Shown: positions 10,212-22,893 of the stretch, piece after piece | Layout: each line of letters starts with the position of its first letter | Numbering within the stretch: position 1 is the first letter of the stretch | Assembly (NCBI RefSeq): GCF_010587385.1 | Contig: NZ_CP047475.1 | Span: 248,001-312,000 of the forward strand | DNA: 64,000 nt | Reading direction: 5' to 3' | Source: Vibrio astriarenae | GTDB taxonomy: Bacteria > Pseudomonadota > Gammaproteobacteria > Enterobacterales > Vibrionaceae | Translations under genes and position numbers: made by a program | The notes under the pieces: model-generated | Seen by the model: only the letters and a program-made list of their open reading frames with translations | What the model was told of the DNA's origin: nothing | Databases searched by the model: none

Positions 10212-11246
10212 ATGACTCAAGCTTCTAACGCGCACCCTTACGGCAAACCGATCAGTATGACGGTGATTGGCGCAGGCTCTTATGGTACTTCTCTGGCGAT
10301 TTCTTTGGCGCGTAATGGCGACAATGTCGTGATCTGGGGACATGAACAAGAGCACATGGCCCGCCTTGAAGCCGATCGCGCTAACCATGAGTTTTTGCCA
10401 GGAATCGATTTTCCACCAAGCCTGATTGTGGAGTCTGACCTTGAGCGAGCACTGAGTGCAAGTCGCGATGTGCTGGTGGTGGTTCCAAGTCATGTCTTCG
10501 GTATTGTGCTCGATAGTATGAAGCCTCATTTGCGTGATGATGCGCGTATCTGCTGGGCAACAAAAGGGCTGGAGCCTGAAACGGGTCGCCTTCTAAAAGA
10601 GGTCGCTCACGATAAGTTAGGTGATAAATACTCTCTGGCGGTGCTGTCAGGCCCAACCTTCGCTAAAGAGTTAGCGATGGGGATGCCAACCGCGATTTCA
10701 GTGGCCTCACCAGATGCTGAGTTTGTCGAAGATCTACAAGAGAAGATTCACTGCAGTAAGACATTCCGTGTTTACGCCAACTCCGACTTTATCGGCATGC
10801 AACTCGGAGGCGCGGTTAAGAACGTCATCGCGATCGGTGCAGGCATGTCTGACGGCATCGGCTTTGGTGCAAATGCGCGTACTGCTCTGATCACGCGTGG
10901 TTTGGCAGAAATGAGCCGCCTTGGGGCGTCACTAGGTGCCCAACCTGAAACCTTCATGGGTATGGCGGGCTTAGGGGATTTGGTGCTCACGTGCACTGAT
11001 AACCAATCTCGCAACCGCCGCTTCGGTTTGGCGCTTGGTCAGGGCAAAGATGTGGATGTTGCCCAGCACGAGATTGGCCAGGTGGTAGAAGGTTATCGCA
11101 ACACCAAGGAAGTATGGCTGTTAGCGAATCGTATGGGTGTTGAGATGCCTATCGTAGATCAGATTTATCAAGTGCTCTATCAAGGAAAAGATGCACGTCA
11201 AGCGGCGCAAGACTTGTTGGCTCGAGACAAGAAAGCCGAAGCGTAA
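10212..11246 (+). CDS. gpsA: GpsA, NAD(P)-dependent glycerol-3-phosphate dehydrogenase
   Basis: GpsA reduces dihydroxyacetone phosphate to sn-glycerol-3-phosphate for phospholipids. The Rossmann motif [19 protein letters not shown] is at residues about 17-35; the catalytic lysine lies in [17 protein letters not shown], with [17 protein letters not shown] and the C-terminal [13 protein letters not shown]. At 344 residues it is full length. It lies between secB and cysE in the same order as in other gamma-proteobacteria; cysE starts 30 bp after its stop and is probably co-transcribed. Confidence 0.97.
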   Translation: MTQASNAHPYGKPISMTVIGAGSYGTSLAISLARNGDNVVIWGHEQEHMARLEADRANHEFLPGIDFPPSLIVESDLERALSASRDVLVVVPSHVFGIVLDSMKPHLRDDARICWATKGLEPETGRLLKEVAHDKLGDKYSLAVLSGPTFAKELAMGMPTAISVASPDAEFVEDLQEKIHCSKTFRVYANSDFIGMQLGGAVKNVIAIGAGMSDGIGFGANARTALITRGLAEMSRLGASLGAQPETFMGMAGLGDLVLTCTDNQSRNRRFGLALGQGKDVDVAQHEIGQVVEGYRNTKEVWLLANRMGVEMPIVDQIYQVLYQGKDARQAAQDLLARDKKAEA

Positions 11247-11276
11247 GGCAATAAAGAAAGAGATTAGGAAGTGGCA

Positions 11277-12098
11277 ATGAAATGCTGTGAAAAACAGAAA
11301 GTGTGGCAATGCATCGTCAAGGAAGCACGAGAGTTAGCAGAGCAAGAGCCGATGCTAGCCAGCTTTTACCACGCAACCATCATCAAGCACGAAAGCTTAG
11401 CGGCAGCGCTGAGCTACATTCTTGCAAACAAGCTAAAAACTGCCTCAATGCCTGCAATGGCTGTGCGAGAAGTCGTCGAAGAGGCACTCGCCGCAGACCC
11501 GACGATCAGTGAATCAGCAGCTTGCGATATCTGTGCAACAGTCAACCGAGATCCTGCGGTTGCGATGTATTCTATGCCTCTTCTTTATCTAAAGGGTTAT
11601 CACGCGCTGCAAGGCTATCGTGTCGCTAACTGGTTATGGAAGCAGGGGCGAGTGGCGCTGGCGACGTATCTACAAAACCAAATATCGGTGGCTTGTCAGG
11701 TGGATATTCATCCGGCGGCGAAGATTGGCAAAGGCATCATGCTCGATCATGCAACGGGGATCGTGATTGGTGAAACGGCAGTGGTCGAAAACGACGTGTC
11801 AATTTTGCAAGATGTGACGCTAGGCGGTACGGGTAAAGAGTGCGGTGATCGTCACCCGAAGATTCGTGAAGGTGTTATGATTGGTGCAGGAGCTAAGATT
11901 CTGGGCAACATTGAAGTCGGTGAGGGCGCTAAAATTGGCTCTTGCTCAGTCGTGCTTCAAGCAGTGCCAGCACATACTACAGTGGCTGGTGTCCCTGCGA
12001 AGATCGTTGGTCGACCAAAAACCGACAAACCCTCTTTAGATATGGATCAGCAGTTCAATGGCAAATCACAGCACTTTGTCGGTGGTGATGGTATTTAG
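11277..12098 (+). CDS. cysE: CysE, serine O-acetyltransferase
   Basis: CysE acetylates serine to O-acetylserine, the committed step of cysteine synthesis. The N-terminal helical domain carries LASFYHATIIKHESL, and the C-terminal left-handed beta-helix carries IHPAAKIGKGIMLDHATG with the catalytic histidine, followed by GDRHPKIREGVMIGAG. I chose the ATG at 11277 (273 residues), which has AGGA eight bases upstream; a GTG two codons earlier is less likely. The C-terminal tail is the part expected to bind CysK. Confidence 0.96.
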   Translation: MKCCEKQKVWQCIVKEARELAEQEPMLASFYHATIIKHESLAAALSYILANKLKTASMPAMAVREVVEEALAADPTISESAACDICATVNRDPAVAMYSMPLLYLKGYHALQGYRVANWLWKQGRVALATYLQNQISVACQVDIHPAAKIGKGIMLDHATGIVIGETAVVENDVSILQDVTLGGTGKECGDRHPKIREGVMIGAGAKILGNIEVGEGAKIGSCSVVLQAVPAHTTVAGVPAKIVGRPKTDKPSLDMDQQFNGKSQHFVGGDGI

Positions 12099-12120
12099 CT
12101 TTTGAGTCGAGCTTACGAAT

Positions 12121-12158
12121 AAAAAAATGGCCTCATCCTAGGATGAGGCCATTTTTTT
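12121..12158. terminator. Bidirectional terminator between cysE and aphA
   Basis: A perfect 18-bp stem (AAAAAAATGGCCTCATCC and its complement, 2-base loop) gives a T run on both strands. It lies between the convergent cysE and aphA stops. Confidence 0.92.
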
Positions 12159-12693
12159 ACATTTGGTCTAGCTCGGCTTTCACTTCTTCTGCCCATTCAA
12201 TCCATGCTTGACGAAGCATAGTATTGCGGCGAAGAGTCAGGCGCTCTAGTCGGCGCTGCTTGTCCAACACTTTTGGGTCGCCGTAGTAGGCGTGTTCGAT
12301 CTCTTGGTAATGCGCAACAAATTTGTGTGCTTCTTCAATTAGAATGTTCAACTGTGCTTTGAATGGTGTAATCTCTTCAACAGCGCACACCATCAATTTA
12401 GCGCAAAACTCATCGCGCACAGTCGTTTCAGCGGTTGGTTGTTCAAACCATACACCCAGGGCTGCTCTACCGGCATCAGTAATAGAGTAAACCTTGCGGT
12501 CTGGTTTGCCTTCCTGGGGTTCCAATACACAAGATACTTGGCCGCTCTGTGCCATCTTATTCAGTTCACGATACACCTGTTGATGACTCGCTTTCCAAAA
12601 ATATCCAATGCTTGATGAAAACTCTTTTGTAATGTCGTAGCCCGTCGCATCGCGCGTACTCAACACTGTAAGTATTACATGAGGTAGTGACAT
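12157..12693 (-). CDS. aphA: AphA, low-cell-density quorum-sensing master regulator (PadR family)
   Basis: AphA is the PadR-type winged-helix regulator that governs low-cell-density genes in vibrios and activates virulence in V. cholerae. The 178 residues begin MSLPHVILTVLSTRDATGYDI, the typical AphA start, with the DNA-binding wing region SIGYFWKASHQQVYRELNK and LEPQEGKPDRKVYSIT. The C-terminal dimerisation helices include LERLTLRRNTMLRQAWIEWA. I chose the ATG at 12693 over an upstream TTG at 12723. In the family, aphA is activated by Qrr sRNAs and repressed by LuxR/HapR; those sites were not resolved here. Its place next to ppc agrees with V. cholerae. Confidence 0.95.
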   Translation of the reverse strand: MSLPHVILTVLSTRDATGYDITKEFSSSIGYFWKASHQQVYRELNKMAQSGQVSCVLEPQEGKPDRKVYSITDAGRAALGVWFEQPTAETTVRDEFCAKLMVCAVEEITPFKAQLNILIEEAHKFVAHYQEIEHAYYGDPKVLDKQRRLERLTLRRNTMLRQAWIEWAEEVKAELDQM

Positions 12694-12976
12694 GTTTATA
12701 TCCAAAATACTAATAAACAACAAAAAACACTAAGCAAAAACCAAGTCTGCTCTATTGGCATTTATCTTGATAGTTCTTGCTCATGCCCACCTTGTTAGTG
12801 GGATATGTCACCTTAATTTAAGCCGGTATTCACCTAGTTTGAGTCGCTTTTTGTTTAGCAACTTCATTTTAGCCGTATAGTATACCCAATCAGAAGTGTA
12901 GGTGTAGAGTGGCTTATATGCAAAATTGTTAATAATTGACACTTATATCATTAAGTCTTTGACTTTGCAGATAAAT
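12694..12976. other. Intergenic region upstream of aphA
   Basis: The gap between aphA and ppc (12694-13058) holds the aphA promoter and long leader on the minus strand, AT-rich with no open frame of note, and the ppc terminator at its right end. In vibrios this region carries LuxR/HapR and Lrp sites; I could not place them with confidence. Confidence 0.4.
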
Positions 12977-13021
12977 AAAAAATCCCTGCAACCAGTGTTG
13001 TTAACACTATTTACAGGGATT
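12977..13021 (-). terminator. ppc terminator
   Basis: Stem AATCCCTG/CAGGGATT encloses a second stem AGTGTT/AACACT. On the minus strand it is followed by a T run (TTTTTTATTTAT), 38 bases past the ppc stop. Confidence 0.8.
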
Positions 13022-13058
13022 CTCAAAATTGCACTGAGACCTAGCTCACAATATGCAT

Positions 13059-15692
13059 TTATCCAGTATTACGCATGCCTGCAGCGATACCCGCAATGGT
13101 CACCATTAAGGCTTCTTCAAGCTCTGGATCCGCCTCCTCGGTTTGACGAGTACGGTATAGCAGTTCTGCTTGCAGCATGTTCAAAGGCTCGACGTAGATG
13201 TTGCGTAAACGAATCGATTCTTGGCCCCATGGGTCACTTTGCATGAGGTTTTCGTTGTTCTCAACGTTCAGTACCGCCTTAATATCGGTTTGAAGCTGTT
13301 CACGGAGACGATCACCAAGGCGCATGAGTTCAGGCTCTACCAAGCGCTCATCGTAGTAACGAGAGATCTCAATATTACACTTCGAATAAACCATCTCCAG
13401 CATGCCTAAGCGAGTCGAGAAGAACGGCCACTCACGACACATCTCTTCGAGCAGGCCTAAGTGACCTTTATCGATTGAGTACTGGATTGACTCACCTGCA
13501 CCTAACCAAGCGGGTAGAACAAGACGGTTTTGACTCCATGAGAAGATCCATGGAATTGCACGTAAGCTTTCAACACCGCCGTTCGGGTTACGTTTTGCAG
13601 GGCGAGAACCGAGTGGGAGTTTACCAAGCTCAAGCTCAGGTGTTGCTTGACGGAAGTAAGGCACGAAGTCGGCTTCACCACGTACTACATTGCGGTACGA
13701 CTCGCATGATACTTCCGACAATACATCCATCAGCTCGCGCCAGTCTTGTTTTGGCTCAGGTGGTGGAAGTAGGTTCGCTTCTAGAATCGCACTGGCATAC
13801 ATGTTAAAGCTGTTAACAGCCACTTCAGGTAGGCCCAGCTTGAAGCGAATCATCTCGCCTTGTTCTGTTACACGAAGACCGCCTTTCAAGCTCTTTGGTG
13901 GTTGAGAAAGAAGTGCAGCGTGTGCCGGCGCACCGCCACGACCAATGGTACCGCCACGGCCGTGGAATAGAGTCAGATCGATACCCTCTTCTTCACCGAC
14001 TTTAACCAGCGCTTCCATCGCACGATATTGAGCCCAGCCAGCAGCCATTGCGCCAGCATCTTTTGCCGAGTCTGAGTAACCGATCATCACCATCTGGTGG
14101 TTCTGAATGAAGCCACGGTATAGGTCGATACCCATCAGTTGCTTGATCACTGCTTCCGCATTGTTCAAGTCTTCTAATGTTTCAAACAGTGGGCAGACAT
14201 CCATGCGGTAAGGACAGCCAGACTCTTGAAGAATGAGGTGAACAGCAAGGACATCTGAAGCGGTACGCGCCATTGAGATAACATAGGCACCAAAGGCTTC
14301 ACGTGGTTGAGCGGCGAGAATCTTACAGGTATCAATCACCTCCTGTACTGGCTCAGAAGGCTGCCAATCGCGAGGGAATAGTGGACGCTTTGAGTTGAGC
14401 TCGGAAGTTAAGAACGCAACTTTATCTTGCTCACTCCATTGATCGTAGTCACCAAGGCCAAGGTAACGAGTTAGCTCCGAAAGCACATCTGAATGACGCG
14501 TACTCTCTTGACGGATGTCTAAACGAACGAGGTGCACGCCAAAGGCTTTCACGCGGCGCAGTGTATCAAGCAGAGAACCTTCCGCAATAATGCTCATACC
14601 GCATTCACGGAGCGATTGGTAACACGCGAGTAGCGGTTTCCAAAGTTGGTCGGCATTTTGCAGTGGTGCTTTGACCGCCAATTTCTGACCGTTGATCTTA
14701 GCATCCAAAATCTCTTTGGTTTCTTCAAGCAGTGAACGCAAGCCTTTTAAGATGCAACGGTACGGTTCGTGAGACTCTTCGCCTGCTAAAGATCGAACTT
14801 CGTCATTACACTTGGTCATTGAAAGCTCGGTAATGAGCTCATTGATATCAGCAAGATATAGGTCTGCCGCTTTCCAGCGAGACAGCAGCATCACTTCACG
14901 AGTAATGGTGTGAGTGACGAACGGGTTACCGTCACGGTCACCGCCCATCCATGATGAGAAGTGTACAGGACTTGCATCGAGCGGAAGCCCTTCACCAAGA
15001 TAGTCTTTTAGGCGACCATCAAATTCACGGAGAAATTCTGGTACCGCTTGCCAAAGCGAGTTCTCAACGACGGCGTAGCCCCACTTCGCTTCGTCAAGTG
15101 GTGTTGGACGCTGCTTGCGAATGACATCTGAGTGCCAGCTTTGAGCAATCAGTTGCTCTAGGCGGCGCTCGGTTTTTTGGCGCTCGCGAATGGAAAGATC
15201 GTTAAGCTCAAGATCAGAGAGACACTCATTGATTTTAACCAACTTGTTAATCATCGTACGACGAGTGATCTCTGTTGGGTGCGCGGTGAGCACCAGCTCG
15301 ATGTTGAGGTCGCGGATTGCTTGTGCTGTGTCTAGCTTGCTGATGTCTTGCTGAGCAAGCTTTGAGAAAAGGGTGTTGATGGTGTCTGGCTCACACACGT
15401 GCGCATCACAGTGGCGCGAAATGGTGTGGTATTGCTCTGCCATATTGGTCAGATTCAAGAACTGATTGAAGGCGCGGGCCACAGGCGTGAGCTGATCATT
15501 AGGTAGACTCTTGATCTCATCGATCAGTTTTTCACGGTCTGCCTTATTGCCAGCACGAGCAGATTTGGAAAGTTTACGAATGGTTTCAACCTTCTCAAGA
15601 ATCACATCACCGTGTGCGTCTCGAATAGTGTTACCAAGTAATCGACCCAACATGCTTACATTGCTTGTGAGTGCAGCGTACTTCTCGTTCAT
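13059..15692 (-). CDS. ppc: Ppc, phosphoenolpyruvate carboxylase
   Basis: Ppc makes oxaloacetate from phosphoenolpyruvate and bicarbonate, refilling the TCA cycle. The 877 residues are family length. The catalytic histidine lies in [15 protein letters not shown]; further marks are [12 protein letters not shown], the [16 protein letters not shown] loop, [18 protein letters not shown], and the C-terminal MRNTG end that closes the active site. The gene stands alone between the aphA and argE regions, with its own terminator and about 200 bp of upstream DNA. Confidence 0.98.
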   Translation of the reverse strand: MNEKYAALTSNVSMLGRLLGNTIRDAHGDVILEKVETIRKLSKSARAGNKADREKLIDEIKSLPNDQLTPVARAFNQFLNLTNMAEQYHTISRHCDAHVCEPDTINTLFSKLAQQDISKLDTAQAIRDLNIELVLTAHPTEITRRTMINKLVKINECLSDLELNDLSIRERQKTERRLEQLIAQSWHSDVIRKQRPTPLDEAKWGYAVVENSLWQAVPEFLREFDGRLKDYLGEGLPLDASPVHFSSWMGGDRDGNPFVTHTITREVMLLSRWKAADLYLADINELITELSMTKCNDEVRSLAGEESHEPYRCILKGLRSLLEETKEILDAKINGQKLAVKAPLQNADQLWKPLLACYQSLRECGMSIIAEGSLLDTLRRVKAFGVHLVRLDIRQESTRHSDVLSELTRYLGLGDYDQWSEQDKVAFLTSELNSKRPLFPRDWQPSEPVQEVIDTCKILAAQPREAFGAYVISMARTASDVLAVHLILQESGCPYRMDVCPLFETLEDLNNAEAVIKQLMGIDLYRGFIQNHQMVMIGYSDSAKDAGAMAAGWAQYRAMEALVKVGEEEGIDLTLFHGRGGTIGRGGAPAHAALLSQPPKSLKGGLRVTEQGEMIRFKLGLPEVAVNSFNMYASAILEANLLPPPEPKQDWRELMDVLSEVSCESYRNVVRGEADFVPYFRQATPELELGKLPLGSRPAKRNPNGGVESLRAIPWIFSWSQNRLVLPAWLGAGESIQYSIDKGHLGLLEEMCREWPFFSTRLGMLEMVYSKCNIEISRYYDERLVEPELMRLGDRLREQLQTDIKAVLNVENNENLMQSDPWGQESIRLRNIYVEPLNMLQAELLYRTRQTEEADPELEEALMVTIAGIAAGMRNTG

Positions 15693-15865
15693 AACGTCCT
15701 GCCTTGTAAAAAAATTACATCCAATGTTTATCTTTAAGGAGACAATCTAGCGAAAAATATCGCCATTAGTCAAATAATGTGAACTTATCATGCAAAGATG
15801 TCGAGATGTGGAAAGTAATTTTGAAATTTTATTACGTTCGGGGTTGTTTTTGTCGATGAGATACT

Positions 15866-15895
15866 ATAGCTCCCTCTTTTCAAAGAGGGAGCTAT
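15866..15895 (-). terminator. argE terminator-like hairpin
   Basis: An inverted repeat (TAGCTCCCTCTTT and complement, 2-4 base loop) begins just after the argE stop. The stem is strong but the following T tract is weak. Confidence 0.6.
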
Positions 15896-15899
15896 TCAG

Positions 15900-17036
15900 T
15901 TAAAAGCAATATTCGCGAATGGCTTTACTCAGCACATTGATTGTCGGGTCGATAAAATCGAGTGACAAAAACTCATCGGGTTGGTGTGCCTGGTCAATGG
16001 AGCCAGGACCCATAACCAATGTTGGGCAAAGCTGTTGCAGGAATGGCGCTTCCGTACAGTAGTTCACGGTTTCAGAGCTGCACTGCGTAATGCGCTCAAT
16101 ACTGCCGATAAACGGATGGTCGTGTTGACACTCATAACCAGGAATAGGCTCATGCAGGGCAGTAATGGAAATGCGTCCCGGCCATTTGGCTTCAACCTCT
16201 TTGAGGGCGTCACGCAGCATGTTGTCCAAACCATCAAGGCTGATACCCGGTAGGGGGCGCACATCATAATGGAGCTCGCAACAGCCACAAATTCGGTTGG
16301 CGCTATCGCCCCCATGGATATGGCCAAGGTTTAGGGTCGGGCTTGGAATGGCGAATCCCGGATGGTGGAATTCTTTAATCAATTTATCGCGCAGCTGCAT
16401 CATGGCGAAAAGCACTTCATGCATTATCTCTATCGCGTTAACGCCAAGCGCTGGGTCGGATGAATGCCCAGACTTACCTGTAACACGAATGGCGTTGGCT
16501 ACGTGCCCTTTGTGACCACGAATGGGTTTTAGGCTTGTTGGTTCACCTATGATGCAGTAGTCGGGTTTAAAGGGGGCATTTTCTGTGAAATGACGAGCAC
16601 CAAGCATGGTGGTTTCTTCATCACAAGTGGCTAAGACGTAGAGTGGCTTCTGCTGCTTACTCCAATCTGTCTTTTTTACGGCTTCAATAATGAAGGCAAA
16701 AAAGCCTTTCATATCTGCGGTGCCTAAGCCATAAAATTTGCCGTCTTTTTCAGTGAGTGCATGTGGGTTGAAGCTCCAGCGCCCTTCATCAAATGGCACA
16801 GTGTCGCTGTGCCCCGCAAGTAAAAGGCCGCCCTCTCCACTGCCCATTTTCGCGGTCAGATTAAACTTGCCTGGTTCCACTTGCTCAGTTTCAACCTCGA
16901 AGCCTAGGTCTTGAAACCAGGTTGCCATCTTTTCAATAACTTTTGCGTTGCCCTGATCCCAACTCGGGTCGGTTGAGCTGATTGAAGGTGTCGAAATCAA
17001 ACCTTCATAAACATCGATAAATCTAGGTAATTGCAT
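15900..17036 (-). CDS. argE: ArgE, N-acetylornithine deacetylase
   Basis: ArgE is a metal-dependent M20 peptidase-family enzyme that frees ornithine from N-acetylornithine. Metal-binding marks are [16 protein letters not shown] (His and Asp), [13 protein letters not shown], the catalytic [12 protein letters not shown], and GEPTSLKP; the C-terminal metal histidine is in [12 protein letters not shown]. At 378 residues it is complete. It is divergent from argC over a 152-bp region with ARG-box sequences, so both directions are probably ArgR-controlled. ArgE means the linear arginine route is used. Confidence 0.97.
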   Translation of the reverse strand: MQLPRFIDVYEGLISTPSISSTDPSWDQGNAKVIEKMATWFQDLGFEVETEQVEPGKFNLTAKMGSGEGGLLLAGHSDTVPFDEGRWSFNPHALTEKDGKFYGLGTADMKGFFAFIIEAVKKTDWSKQQKPLYVLATCDEETTMLGARHFTENAPFKPDYCIIGEPTSLKPIRGHKGHVANAIRVTGKSGHSSDPALGVNAIEIMHEVLFAMMQLRDKLIKEFHHPGFAIPSPTLNLGHIHGGDSANRICGCCELHYDVRPLPGISLDGLDNMLRDALKEVEAKWPGRISITALHEPIPGYECQHDHPFIGSIERITQCSSETVNYCTEAPFLQQLCPTLVMGPGSIDQAHQPDEFLSLDFIDPTINVLSKAIREYCF

Positions 17037-17102
17037 ATTCTCTTTACTTTCCCTGTTGACAGAGTGTGAAATAGACGGTAAAACGGATATTAAATCATTT
17101 TT

Positions 17103-17142
17103 AATGAATAAAAAATCAAAATATAATGAATATTATAGATTT
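17103..17142. promoter_or_regulatory. ArgR operator (ARG boxes) between argE and argC
   Basis: Box 1 (17103-17120, AATGAATAAAAAATCAAA) matches the ARG consensus wnTGAATwwwwATTCAnw at all but one of the fixed positions. A second, poorer box starts near 17125 with TGAATATTAT. The pair lies midway between the divergent argE and argC, as in other gamma-proteobacteria. Confidence 0.65.
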
Positions 17143-17188
17143 GTAGTCATTAACAATGCAGTGAAATAAACCAGATGGAACCGGTAAG

Positions 17189-18199
17189 ATGTCAAAGCTT
17201 TTAAAAACAGCCATTGTAGGCGCAAGTGGTTACACAGGGGCAGAGTTAGCCCTGATGGTGCAAAAGCATCCAAACCTCACGCTATCAGGTTTGTATGTGT
17301 CCGCCAATAGCTTAGATGCCAATAAGCCCATTGCCCAGTTGCACGGCAAGCTGGCTGGCATCATTGACGCGCCGGTACTGCCACTAAAAGATGTCGATGC
17401 GGTCGCACAAAGCTGTGATGTGGTATTTCTCGCCACTGCCCACGAAGTCAGCCATGATTTAGCACCAGTGTTCCTAGAGCACGGCTGCCAAGTGTTTGAT
17501 CTTTCCGGTGCATACCGCGTGAGAAGCCAAGCTTTCTATAGCGAATTCTATGGTTTTGAGCACCAGTTTGACCAACACCTTGAGAGTGCTGCCTATGGTT
17601 TGGCAGAGTGGAATGAAGAGGCTATCAAGCAATCGCAACTTGTCGCGGTTGCTGGCTGTTACCCAACCGCTTCCCAATTAGCCATCAAACCTTTAGTGGC
17701 GTCTGATTTGTTAGATATTGCTCAGTGGCCAGTGATTAATGCCACAAGCGGCGTGTCTGGGGCAGGTCGTAAGGCGACAATGACCAATAGCTTCTGTGAA
17801 GTGAGTCTGCAGCCCTACGGTGTCTTTAATCATCGCCATCAGCCAGAGATTGCTGCGCATTTGGGTTGTGATGTGATTTTTACTCCACACCTTGGCAACT
17901 TCAAACGTGGCATTCTCGCCACCATCACGATGAAGTTAAAAGCAGACGTGTCAGGTGAACAGGTAGCACAGGCATTTAACCAGGCTTACCAAGGAAAGCC
18001 TGCAGTACGCATTAAAGAAGGAATTCCACGCCTGCAAGACGTTCAGTACACGCCATTTTGTGACATTGGCTGGCAAGTTCAGGGGGAGCACGTCATCGTC
18101 GTTTCCGCGATTGATAACTTGCTCAAAGGCGCCTCTAGCCAAGCTATGCAGTGTTTGAATATTCATTACGGCTTTGAGCCATTGACCGCGTTAGTATAG
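17189..18199 (+). CDS. argC: ArgC, N-acetyl-gamma-glutamyl-phosphate reductase
   Basis: ArgC reduces N-acetylglutamyl phosphate to the semialdehyde with NADPH. The Rossmann start [19 protein letters not shown], the catalytic cysteine in [14 protein letters not shown] (about residue 155), and [10 protein letters not shown] and [12 protein letters not shown] are all present. The 336 residues are full length. It heads argC-argB-argG-argH; argB begins 12 bp after its stop. Confidence 0.97.
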   Translation: MSKLLKTAIVGASGYTGAELALMVQKHPNLTLSGLYVSANSLDANKPIAQLHGKLAGIIDAPVLPLKDVDAVAQSCDVVFLATAHEVSHDLAPVFLEHGCQVFDLSGAYRVRSQAFYSEFYGFEHQFDQHLESAAYGLAEWNEEAIKQSQLVAVAGCYPTASQLAIKPLVASDLLDIAQWPVINATSGVSGAGRKATMTNSFCEVSLQPYGVFNHRHQPEIAAHLGCDVIFTPHLGNFKRGILATITMKLKADVSGEQVAQAFNQAYQGKPAVRIKEGIPRLQDVQYTPFCDIGWQVQGEHVIVVSAIDNLLKGASSQAMQCLNIHYGFEPLTALV

Positions 18200-18211
18200 G
18201 GAGAAACCATC

Positions 18212-18991
18212 ATGACGACACCATTAGTGATTAAACTGGGCGGCGCAGCACTCTCATGTGGCGATACGCTGCAGCAACTGTTTAATGCGATTGCCGACTA
18301 TCAGCAGCAGGCGCAGCGTCAGATTGTCATCGTGCACGGTGGTGGTTATTTGGTCGATGACTTAATGAGTCAGCTCAAACTTGAAACAGTCAAGAAAGAG
18401 GGGCTTCGCGTCACACCTTACGATCAAATTCCTATTATTGCGGGTGCGTTAGCGGGTACAGCTAACAAATTGTTGCAGGGCCAAGCTATTGCAGCGGGTC
18501 TAAAAACAGCGGGGTTGAGTCTAGCGGATGGTGGTTTATGTCAAGTGGAAGAGTTGAACCCTGAGCTGGGCGCGGTGGGTAAAGCGACACCTGGCGACTC
18601 TGGATTACTGCAGGCGATTTTGAATACTCAAGCTCTGCCTATTATCAGCTCTATTGGCTTAACCAACTCAGGCCAGCTGATGAATGTCAATGCCGATCAA
18701 GCAGCGGTTGCGGTCGCAGGCGCACTTGATGCTGATTTGGTGTTGCTATCCGATGTGAGTGGCGTGCTCGATGGTAAAGGTCACCTTCTGCACTCCCTTG
18801 ATGAACAGCAAGCTCATGCGCTTATTGAAGGCAAAGTCATTACAGATGGAATGATTGTTAAGGTAGAGGCGGCACTGCAAGCCGCTCAAGAGCTTGGTCG
18901 CTCTATTGAGGTTGCGAGCTGGCGCTATCCAGAACAATTGAAAGAATTATTTGCGGGCAAGAATATAGGTACCCAGTTCTTACCCCACTAA
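18212..18991 (+). CDS. argB: ArgB, N-acetylglutamate kinase
   Basis: ArgB phosphorylates N-acetylglutamate. The amino-acid kinase fold shows [10 protein letters not shown] at the N-terminus, [13 protein letters not shown] for substrate and ATP binding, [15 protein letters not shown], and [10 protein letters not shown]. At 259 residues it is the short E. coli type without the extra N-terminal helix found in arginine-inhibited hexameric enzymes, so feedback control probably lies at the acetyltransferase step (inference). The ATG has GGGAGAAA upstream. Confidence 0.97.
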   Translation: MTTPLVIKLGGAALSCGDTLQQLFNAIADYQQQAQRQIVIVHGGGYLVDDLMSQLKLETVKKEGLRVTPYDQIPIIAGALAGTANKLLQGQAIAAGLKTAGLSLADGGLCQVEELNPELGAVGKATPGDSGLLQAILNTQALPIISSIGLTNSGQLMNVNADQAAVAVAGALDADLVLLSDVSGVLDGKGHLLHSLDEQQAHALIEGKVITDGMIVKVEAALQAAQELGRSIEVASWRYPEQLKELFAGKNIGTQFLPH

Positions 18992-19096
18992 ACAATATTC
19001 AAGAAACAATAGTTTAAGAAACAGTTTTAAGTAACGGATTTAAATACAAACTCCCTACAGGCCGCCAAGCTGAGTAAGGGAATATGGAGAATGATG

Positions 19097-20317
19097 ATGA
19101 GTAAAGTTCAAGTAAATAAAGTGGTTGTCGCATATTCTGGCGGTCTAGATACGTCGGTGATTATCCCATGGCTGAAAGAGAACTACGATTGTGAAGTGGT
19201 TGCGTTTGTCGCTGATGTAGGTCAGGGCGCAGAAGAGCTAGAAGGTATTGAAGCAAAGGCAAAAGCATCGGGTGCTTCTGAGTGCTACATTGCTGACCTT
19301 AAAGAAGAGATGGTTGCAGATTACATCTACCCAACGCTAAAAACAGGGGCTTACTATGAAGGTAAATACCTGCTAGGTACTTCAATGGCGCGTCCAATCA
19401 TTGCGAAAGCGCAAGTGGAAGTGGCGCGTAAAGTCGGTGCAGACGCGCTGTGCCATGGCTGTACGGGTAAAGGTAACGACCAAGTGCGTTTTGAAGGTGC
19501 GTTTGCTGCGCTAGCACCAGATTTACACGTGATTGCACCTTGGCGTGAGTGGGATTTAGTCAGTCGTGAAGAGTGTCTGGATTACCTTGCCGAGCGCAAT
19601 ATCCCTTGTTCTGCTTCACTAACCAAGATCTACTCGCGTGATGCGAACGCGTGGCATATCTCTACAGAGGGCGGTGTGCTAGAGGATACTTGGAATGCGC
19701 CTAACGAAGATTGCTGGGTTTGGACGGTCGATCCAGAGCAGGCTCCTAATGAAGCTGAATACGTGACGCTGAAAGTTGAGCAGGGTGAAGTTGTTGGTGT
19801 CGATGGTGAAGCGATGACGCCATACAACGCACTAGTTTACTTGAATGAGAAAGGTGCGAAGCACGGTGTTGGCCGTATCGATATTGTTGAAAACCGTCTC
19901 GTTGGTATGAAGTCTCGTGGTTGCTATGAAACTCCGGGGGGCACCATCATGATGGAAGCTCTGCGTGCGGTTGAGCAACTGGTGCTCGATAAGTCCTCTT
20001 TTGAGTTCCGTGAAGAGCTTGGTGTGAAAGCCTCTCACCTTGTTTACGATGGCCGTTGGTTCACGCCACTGTGTAAGTCAATCTTGGCGGCATCTGAAGA
20101 GCTAGCGCAAGATGTGAATGGTGAGGTTGTGGTTAAACTCTACAAAGGCCAGGCGACGGTTACACAGAAACGCTCAGATAACAGCTTGTACTCAGAAGAG
20201 TTTGCTACATTTGGCGAGGATGAGGTTTACGATCAAAGTCATGCGGGTGGCTTTATCCGTCTTTACTCGCTATCGAGCCGTATTCGTGCGCTGAACGAAG
20301 CGAAGAAAGAGAAGTAA
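19097..20317 (+). CDS. argG: ArgG, argininosuccinate synthase
   Basis: ArgG joins citrulline and aspartate with ATP. The P-loop-like [20 protein letters not shown] is at the N-terminus, with [18 protein letters not shown]- and citrulline-binding residues, and [15 protein letters not shown]. Three ATG codons lie in a row (19091, 19094, 19097); I chose 19097 because the GGAG at 19086-19089 is then seven bases away and the protein starts MSKVQVNKV as in relatives (406 residues). Confidence 0.97.
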   Translation: MSKVQVNKVVVAYSGGLDTSVIIPWLKENYDCEVVAFVADVGQGAEELEGIEAKAKASGASECYIADLKEEMVADYIYPTLKTGAYYEGKYLLGTSMARPIIAKAQVEVARKVGADALCHGCTGKGNDQVRFEGAFAALAPDLHVIAPWREWDLVSREECLDYLAERNIPCSASLTKIYSRDANAWHISTEGGVLEDTWNAPNEDCWVWTVDPEQAPNEAEYVTLKVEQGEVVGVDGEAMTPYNALVYLNEKGAKHGVGRIDIVENRLVGMKSRGCYETPGGTIMMEALRAVEQLVLDKSSFEFREELGVKASHLVYDGRWFTPLCKSILAASEELAQDVNGEVVVKLYKGQATVTQKRSDNSLYSEEFATFGEDEVYDQSHAGGFIRLYSLSSRIRALNEAKKEK

Positions 20318-20347
20318 GCTTACTCTCAAGAAGTTGTTTAAATACTC

Positions 20348-20380
20348 AAAGGCTGTGATTTTTTATCGCAGCCTTTTGTT
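20348..20380 (+). terminator. argG terminator
   Basis: Stem AAAGGCTGTGAT/ATCGCAGCCTTT (one G-T pair) is followed by TTGTTATTT, about 30 bases after the argG stop. argH therefore probably has its own promoter. Confidence 0.75.
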
Positions 20381-20451
20381 ATTTCAGGGGGATAGAAACA
20401 AGACGGGCGAGACTCTATTTCTTCTGCATGATTAACTACAAATGCACCACG

Positions 20452-20490
20452 CGTGAATATTTATGTGAAATTAGTGAATTAATACTTTAT
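20452..20490. promoter_or_regulatory. ArgR operator (two ARG boxes) upstream of argH
   Basis: Two 18-base boxes with left halves TGAAT at 20452-20469 and 20473-20490 are separated by exactly 3 bp, the spacing of tandem ARG boxes. They match the consensus well in the left half and partly in the right half. They lie about 110 bp upstream of argH, after the argG terminator, and suggest separate arginine repression of argH. Confidence 0.55.
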
Positions 20491-20573
20491 TTTATCTCCG
20501 TTTTGCCGTAACTTTGAACCATACCAACAAAGACACGGATTTAAATCAGGGCTGAGCTTCGCTTAAGCAGTGA

Positions 20574-22472
<1,899 letters not shown>

Positions 22473-22585
22473 CGTTGGTGCAGTTTGCCCAATAAAAGAT
22501 CAAAAAGATCGATTTTGTTGGGAACCATTTGAGAAAGGGCGGGTCTATTAAAGTACCACTGCTTTTTCTTAGAAGAATCTAAGAG

Positions 22586-22624
22586 AGCCCCGAAATCCTA
22601 TTGATATCGGGGCTTTTTTCTTTT
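22586..22624 (+). terminator. argH terminator
   Basis: Stem AGCCCCGA...TCGGGGCT is followed by TTTTTTC, about 115 bases after the argH stop. It lies just before the decayed reading frame on the other strand. Confidence 0.85.
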
Positions 22625-22629
22625 TGGTG

Positions 22630-22893
22630 TTACTTCTTTTTACTCTTGTTCACTTTTGTCTTATTCATGGGCAGCACGATAAACTTCATCAACAGATGTA
22701 AAGCCAGCAACACATTAAAAGCAAATCCTGCCATGATCAGTGCAATAGATTAAATGCTCTTCGGCGCATCTCGAAAGAAAAACCACCATATTACCCAGCA
22801 GACAACCGAAAGAACGGTCAGTTGATCCATGCATCGCTGGCAGCGCCCTAACTTTTTCCAAAATCAATGTTCTTGGCAGCGGTTACAAGACAT
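22630..22893 (-). pseudogene. Decayed small Cys-motif membrane protein (DUF3624-like)
   Basis: Read from the ATG at 22893 on the minus strand, one frame gives 87 residues with two stops: TGA at codon 10 and TAA at codon 48. The parts are MSCNRCQEH, then FWKKLGRCQRCMDQLTVLSV and a hydrophobic helix (VVCWVIWWFFF), then SIALIMAGFAFNVLLALHLL and a lysine-rich end. Two CxxC pairs before two membrane helices, with a GRCxxCM motif, resemble the vibrio family I recall as DUF3624 (not checked). Both stops interrupt conserved-looking sequence, so I call a pseudogene or sequencing error; a 40-residue peptide from the ATG at 22830 would stop early. Confidence 0.6.
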
